DNA of 46,792 bases from Sphingomonadaceae bacterium (GTDB lineage: Bacteria; Pseudomonadota; Alphaproteobacteria; Sphingomonadales; Sphingomonadaceae): assembly GCA_025359425.1 (NCBI GenBank), contig JANYGC010000037.1, forward strand, positions 1 through 46,792. The letters are read 5' to 3'. Below, one piece after another: positions 44,179 to 46,792 of this stretch. Positions within the stretch are counted from its first letter, which is position 1. The number at the start of each line of letters is the position of its first letter. The position numbers were made by a program, and so were the translations under genes. The notes beneath the pieces were generated by a model that was not told where the DNA came from, did no database searches, and saw only the letters and a list, made by a program, of their open reading frames with translations.

Positions 44179-45189
44179 CTACCAGCTACCCGACGCGCCG
44201 CCGCCGCCGAAGCCGCCGCCGCCACCGCCGCCCCAACTCGACCCGCCGCCACCGCCACCGCCACCGCCGCCGCCCCAACTCGATCCGCCGCCGCCACCGC
44301 CGCGGGTCATGCCGTCAAGCACGCTCCACATGACAATTTGGCCCAAGCCGCTCGAGCGGTAATTCTTGCCGCCGCGCATTCGCCGCAGCATCGGCAGGAT
44401 GAAGAACAGCAAGACGAAGCCGATCCAGATCAACGATGCCGGATCAAACTGATTTCTGGCGGCCTTCTGAGCCGCAGCCTGCCGCGCATTGGCCTGCGCT
44501 GCGACCTGTGCCGCCTGATCGGGAGGCAGTTGCAGCTGCGCGATCAGCGCGTCAGTGCCTGCCTCGATCCCGCCGGGCAGATCGCCGGCCTTGAATCTGG
44601 GGGTGATGACGTTGCCGATGATCAACGAGGACAGGCCATCGGTCAGCGTGCCTTCGAGCTCGTAGCCGATCTCGATCCGCATCCGCCGCTCGGTCGGCGC
44701 GACGATCAGTATTGCGGCGTTACCTCTGGCCTTGGTACCGAGGCCCCAGGCGCGCCCCAGTTGATAGCCGTAGTCCGCGATGTCGTTGCCATCCAGACTC
44801 GCCAATGTGACCACCTGCAGTTCGCGATTAGTCTGCTGCTTGAGCGCAAGCAGCTTCTGCGCCAGCCGCGCTTCTTCGTCGTCGGGAATGACGTTCGCCT
44901 GATCGACAATCGGCCCGGTCAGTGCGGGGAACTTGAGCGAGGAGTTTGGCAGCGAAGTCGCGGCGGTGCTCGGCACAATGACCGAAGGCCCGGCTGGCTG
45001 CACTACCTGTCCGACCTGCCCCATCGCCGGACGCGGCGCGGTTTGCGCCAAAGTCTGATGCGGAGCGGACGCTCCCTTCTGGCCCATGAACACTGCCACC
45101 ACGAGCAGGACCGAAGCCAGCGCGAGCGGGATAACGCATCCCGCAAAGCGCCGGGCCGGACGCCCGGCGGTGCCCGGCTGGTCGCTCAT
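44179..45189 (-). CDS. TPM-domain protein with Gly-rich tail (YgcG-like)
   Basis: 336 residues. A membrane anchor at about 16-36 follows a short N-terminus. The TPM domain (about 90-215) includes GPIVDQANVIPDDEEARLAQ, RELQVVTLASLDGNDIADYG, and GNAAILIVAPTERRMRIEIG. A second helix near 258-275 and a C-terminal tail rich in Gly and Ser/Trp (SSWGGGGGGGG, ending ASGSW) complete the usual YgcG form. The Gly tract is low-complexity DNA (CCGCCGCC). It sits between LemA (9 bases upstream) and the second TPM gene. Confidence 0.9.
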   Translation of the reverse strand: MSDQPGTAGRPARRFAGCVIPLALASVLLVVAVFMGQKGASAPHQTLAQTAPRPAMGQVGQVVQPAGPSVIVPSTAATSLPNSSLKFPALTGPIVDQANVIPDDEEARLAQKLLALKQQTNRELQVVTLASLDGNDIADYGYQLGRAWGLGTKARGNAAILIVAPTERRMRIEIGYELEGTLTDGLSSLIIGNVITPRFKAGDLPGGIEAGTDALIAQLQLPPDQAAQVAAQANARQAAAQKAARNQFDPASLIWIGFVLLFFILPMLRRMRGGKNYRSSGLGQIVMWSVLDGMTRGGGGGGSSWGGGGGGGGGGGSSWGGGGGGGFGGGGASGSW

Positions 45190-45198
45190 GATTGTGTC

Positions 45199-45816
45199 CT
45201 AGAGCTTGCCTTCGAGGGTGGGCGCGACATTGGCACCCGGCGTAACGGCTTCGTAGGGCACCATCGGCTTGGCACCATAGATCACCTTGGCGCCGATTAC
45301 GTCGGGGAAGGTGCGGATCGTGGTGTTATAGACCCGCACCGCCTCGTTGTAATCGCGCAGCGACACGCGGATGCGGTTTTCCTGCCCTTCGAGCTGGCTT
45401 TGCAGCATCTGGTAATTGGTGATGCTCTTGAGGTCGGGATAGGCTTCGGTGTTGGCCAGCAGGCGGCCAAAGCCCATCAGCGAACCGGACAACTGGTTCT
45501 GCGCCTCCTGGAATGCCTTCATCTTGGCCGGATCCTTGAGATCGTCGGTTGACAGCTGGATGCTGGTGGCCTTGGCGCGGGCTTCGGTCACGCCGACCAG
45601 GATACCCTTTTCCTGCTCGGCCGCGCCCTTGGCGACGGCGGCGAGGTTGGGAACGAGATTGGCGCGTTCCTGGAACGCAGCCTGGACGTCGGCCCATTTG
45701 GCCTTGGCCACTTCCTCGGCCTTGGGCACCGAGTTGACCCCGCAGCCAGCCAAGCTGGTCGCAGCCAGCGCCACTACGGCGATACGCGGCAAAATGCTCG
45801 AATAACTGTAGGTCAT
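45199..45816 (-). CDS. lemA: LemA family lipoprotein
   Basis: 205 residues from the ATG at 45816 (AGGGA eight bases upstream). The N-terminal lipoprotein signal (VALAATSLAGC, Cys25) precedes the LemA helical bundle. AFQERANLVPNLAAVAKG, ITNYQMLQSQLEGQENRIRV and NEAVRVYNTTIRTFPDVIGA are the family's conserved helices, and the end is PTLEGKL. It is followed by the two TPM genes; the three are normally co-transcribed. Function in bacteria is uncertain (envelope). Confidence 0.93.
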   Translation of the reverse strand: MTYSYSSILPRIAVVALAATSLAGCGVNSVPKAEEVAKAKWADVQAAFQERANLVPNLAAVAKGAAEQEKGILVGVTEARAKATSIQLSTDDLKDPAKMKAFQEAQNQLSGSLMGFGRLLANTEAYPDLKSITNYQMLQSQLEGQENRIRVSLRDYNEAVRVYNTTIRTFPDVIGAKVIYGAKPMVPYEAVTPGANVAPTLEGKL

Positions 45817-45990
45817 CAATCCGATCCCTCTAACCCGGCGGCGGTGCCACCACTGCTCAGCGCGAATGTAGCGTGTGTGTTATCCGGTTCAAGCACCTCG
45901 ACGTAAATAAGGCGGCAACAATCGGTTGTTGTGACGTCATGCCGGCTATGGCAGACCGCGCCACCGGGAACGCAATCGGGGAAACGGGTC

Positions 45991-46410
45991 ATGTCGATGG
46001 TATCGGAATTCAAGGAATTCGTGAACAAGGGCAATGTGATGGACCTCGCGGTCGGGGTGATTATCGGCGCGGCGTTCGGCAAGATCGTCACCGCGCTGAC
46101 CGACGATATCATCATGCCGCTGATCGGCGCGATATTCGGCGGGCTCGATTTCTCGAACAAGTACGTGGTGCTTGGCGGGGCTGACACGGTCACCGCGGGC
46201 ATGCCGCTGGCGGGCGCGCGGGCAGCCGGGGCCAATGTGCTCGCCTGGGGCGACATGGTCAGCGTCATCCTCAACTTCCTGATCCTGGCCTTCGTGATCT
46301 TCCAGCTGGTCAAGTTCGCCAACCGGATGAACCCGCCAGCCGCTGCGGCGCCGGCCGGGCCGAGCGAAGTCGAATTGCTGACGGAAATCCGCGATGCGCT
46401 GAAGAAGTAG
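45991..46410 (+). CDS. mscL: Large-conductance mechanosensitive channel
   Basis: 139 residues from the ATG at 45991 (GGGGA eight bases upstream; a second ATG is two codons later). MscL topology: the N-terminal amphipathic helix [22 protein letters not shown]1 (about 18-45) with [18 protein letters not shown], a periplasmic loop with an unusual Ala/Gly insert ([13 protein letters not shown]), TM2 (about 85-107), and the cytoplasmic helix [14 protein letters not shown]. It opens on membrane tension during hypo-osmotic shock. It is divergent from lemA. Confidence 0.95.
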   Translation: MSMVSEFKEFVNKGNVMDLAVGVIIGAAFGKIVTALTDDIIMPLIGAIFGGLDFSNKYVVLGGADTVTAGMPLAGARAAGANVLAWGDMVSVILNFLILAFVIFQLVKFANRMNPPAAAAPAGPSEVELLTEIRDALKK

Positions 46411-46449
46411 GCCAATACCCCTGCCGCAAGCGGGAGGGGACACAGTCAC

Positions 46450-46477
46450 TTCACATTAAGCTTGGAGCGCCTATATA
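46450..46477 (+). promoter_or_regulatory. Candidate ssrA promoter
   Basis: TTCACA (46450-46455) and TATATA (46472-46477) are separated by 16 bases, and transcription would begin near 46484, right before the tmRNA sequence. A half palindrome (CCCCTGCCGCAAGCGGGAGGGG, 46418-46439) lies just upstream. Confidence 0.5.
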
Positions 46478-46483
46478 GGTCCT

Positions 46484-46792
46484 GCCGGGTTCGCCCGGAT
46501 ATGGTGATAAAATGTTACGTGCAATAGGCACAGCGGACCCGGGGGCGGTACCCGGCGGCTCCACCACCTCCCCTGTTGTCGCAGGGGTAATGACGGGGCC
46601 GAACTAGGATCGACGTGTGTTGAAAGACGTAGTTTTTACCCGGGCTGAGTAACCCGTTCAAGGCTCAAAACCCATAAGTGCCAACGACAACGAAGCACTC
46701 GCTCTCGCGGCGTAATGTGACGGGCTAACGCCCTGAATTTACAAAGCTAAAGCGCGGTTGGACCGACCGGGCAACAGAACGGATTCCAGCGG
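46484..46792 (+). ncRNA. ssrA: tmRNA, circularly permuted (alphaproteobacterial), partial
   Basis: The acceptor piece comes first: a GCCGGGTTCGCCCGG hairpin, then CGGCTCCACCA ending in CCA near 46566. After a spacer, the mature 5' end GGGGCCGAACTAGG (46593) pairs over seven bases with CGGCTCC, rebuilding the acceptor stem. The coding piece carries the tag reading frame at 46680-46715: GCC AAC GAC AAC GAA GCA CTC GCT CTC GCG GCG TAA, peptide ANDNEALALAA. tmRNA rescues stalled ribosomes and marks proteins for proteolysis. The order acceptor-then-coding is the permuted form of alphaproteobacteria. The 3' end probably runs past the window edge. Confidence 0.93.

Noticed and set aside
44179..44300. 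Tandem repeat of CCGCCGCC as a separate element
   Set aside because: It encodes the Gly-rich tail normal for YgcG-like TPM proteins.

Overview
The window is high-GC, densely packed DNA from an alphaproteobacterium, most likely a member of the Sphingomonadales. The evidence is a circularly permuted two-piece type tmRNA with the tag ANDNEALALAA, a GAAC-N7-GAAC (alphaproteobacterial LexA type) box in front of uvrA, the gene order mdh / sucD / sucA / odhB / lpdA, and many copies of dispersed GC-rich palindromes in the intergenic gaps. The genus is not determined.

Layout. 1-6412 (mostly minus strand): an edge-truncated unknown gene, an LldD-type FMN 2-hydroxyacid dehydrogenase, a ThDP enzyme of the acetolactate synthase superfamily, a TRIC/UPF0126 membrane protein overlapping a PepSY membrane protein, a small acidic protein and a DUF4403 lipoprotein. 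6487-14763 (minus): a TCA-cycle operon of malate dehydrogenase, a small secreted unknown, succinyl-CoA ligase alpha, and the three subunits of 2-oxoglutarate dehydrogenase (E1, E2, E3). sucC is not in the cluster. 15074-16639: a small unknown and a SleB-type cell-wall hydrolase. 16920-21644 (plus): a cobalamin riboswitch followed by overlapping btuB, btuF, btuC and btuD, a complete outer-to-inner membrane B12 uptake route. 21768-30130 (minus): two zinc metallopeptidases (M3 and M13) and several secreted or lipid-anchored proteins of unknown role, one with a very proline-rich tail.

30261-39289 is the accessory part. A BsuBI/PstI-like restriction-modification pair sits directly upstream of a fragment that looks like the last ~95 codons of an MmeI-type DNA methyltransferase. 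uvrA follows on the opposite strand, with a LexA box and an in-frame palindromic element inside its coding sequence. Next come a DUF2200 gene broken by one amber codon and a visibly AT-richer two-gene unit encoding a SLATT-like membrane protein and a reverse transcriptase (YVDD). That last pair is the strongest candidate for a poorly described anti-phage or RNA-templated DNA-synthesis system in the window.

39290-40852 is degraded and repeat-rich: palindromes, a helix-turn-helix remnant, a small Met/His-rich secreted protein and a broken PAS gene. 40916-43301 is a NUDIX / short-chain dehydrogenase / LacI-regulator operon. 43485-45816 is a LemA / TPM / TPM cluster. 45991-46410 is mscL, and the window ends inside ssrA.

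At least four palindrome families recur in gaps between genes. In two cases they contribute to coding sequence: the C-terminus of btuD and an internal insert of uvrA. All functions are assigned from motif recognition in the translated sequence; no database search was run.
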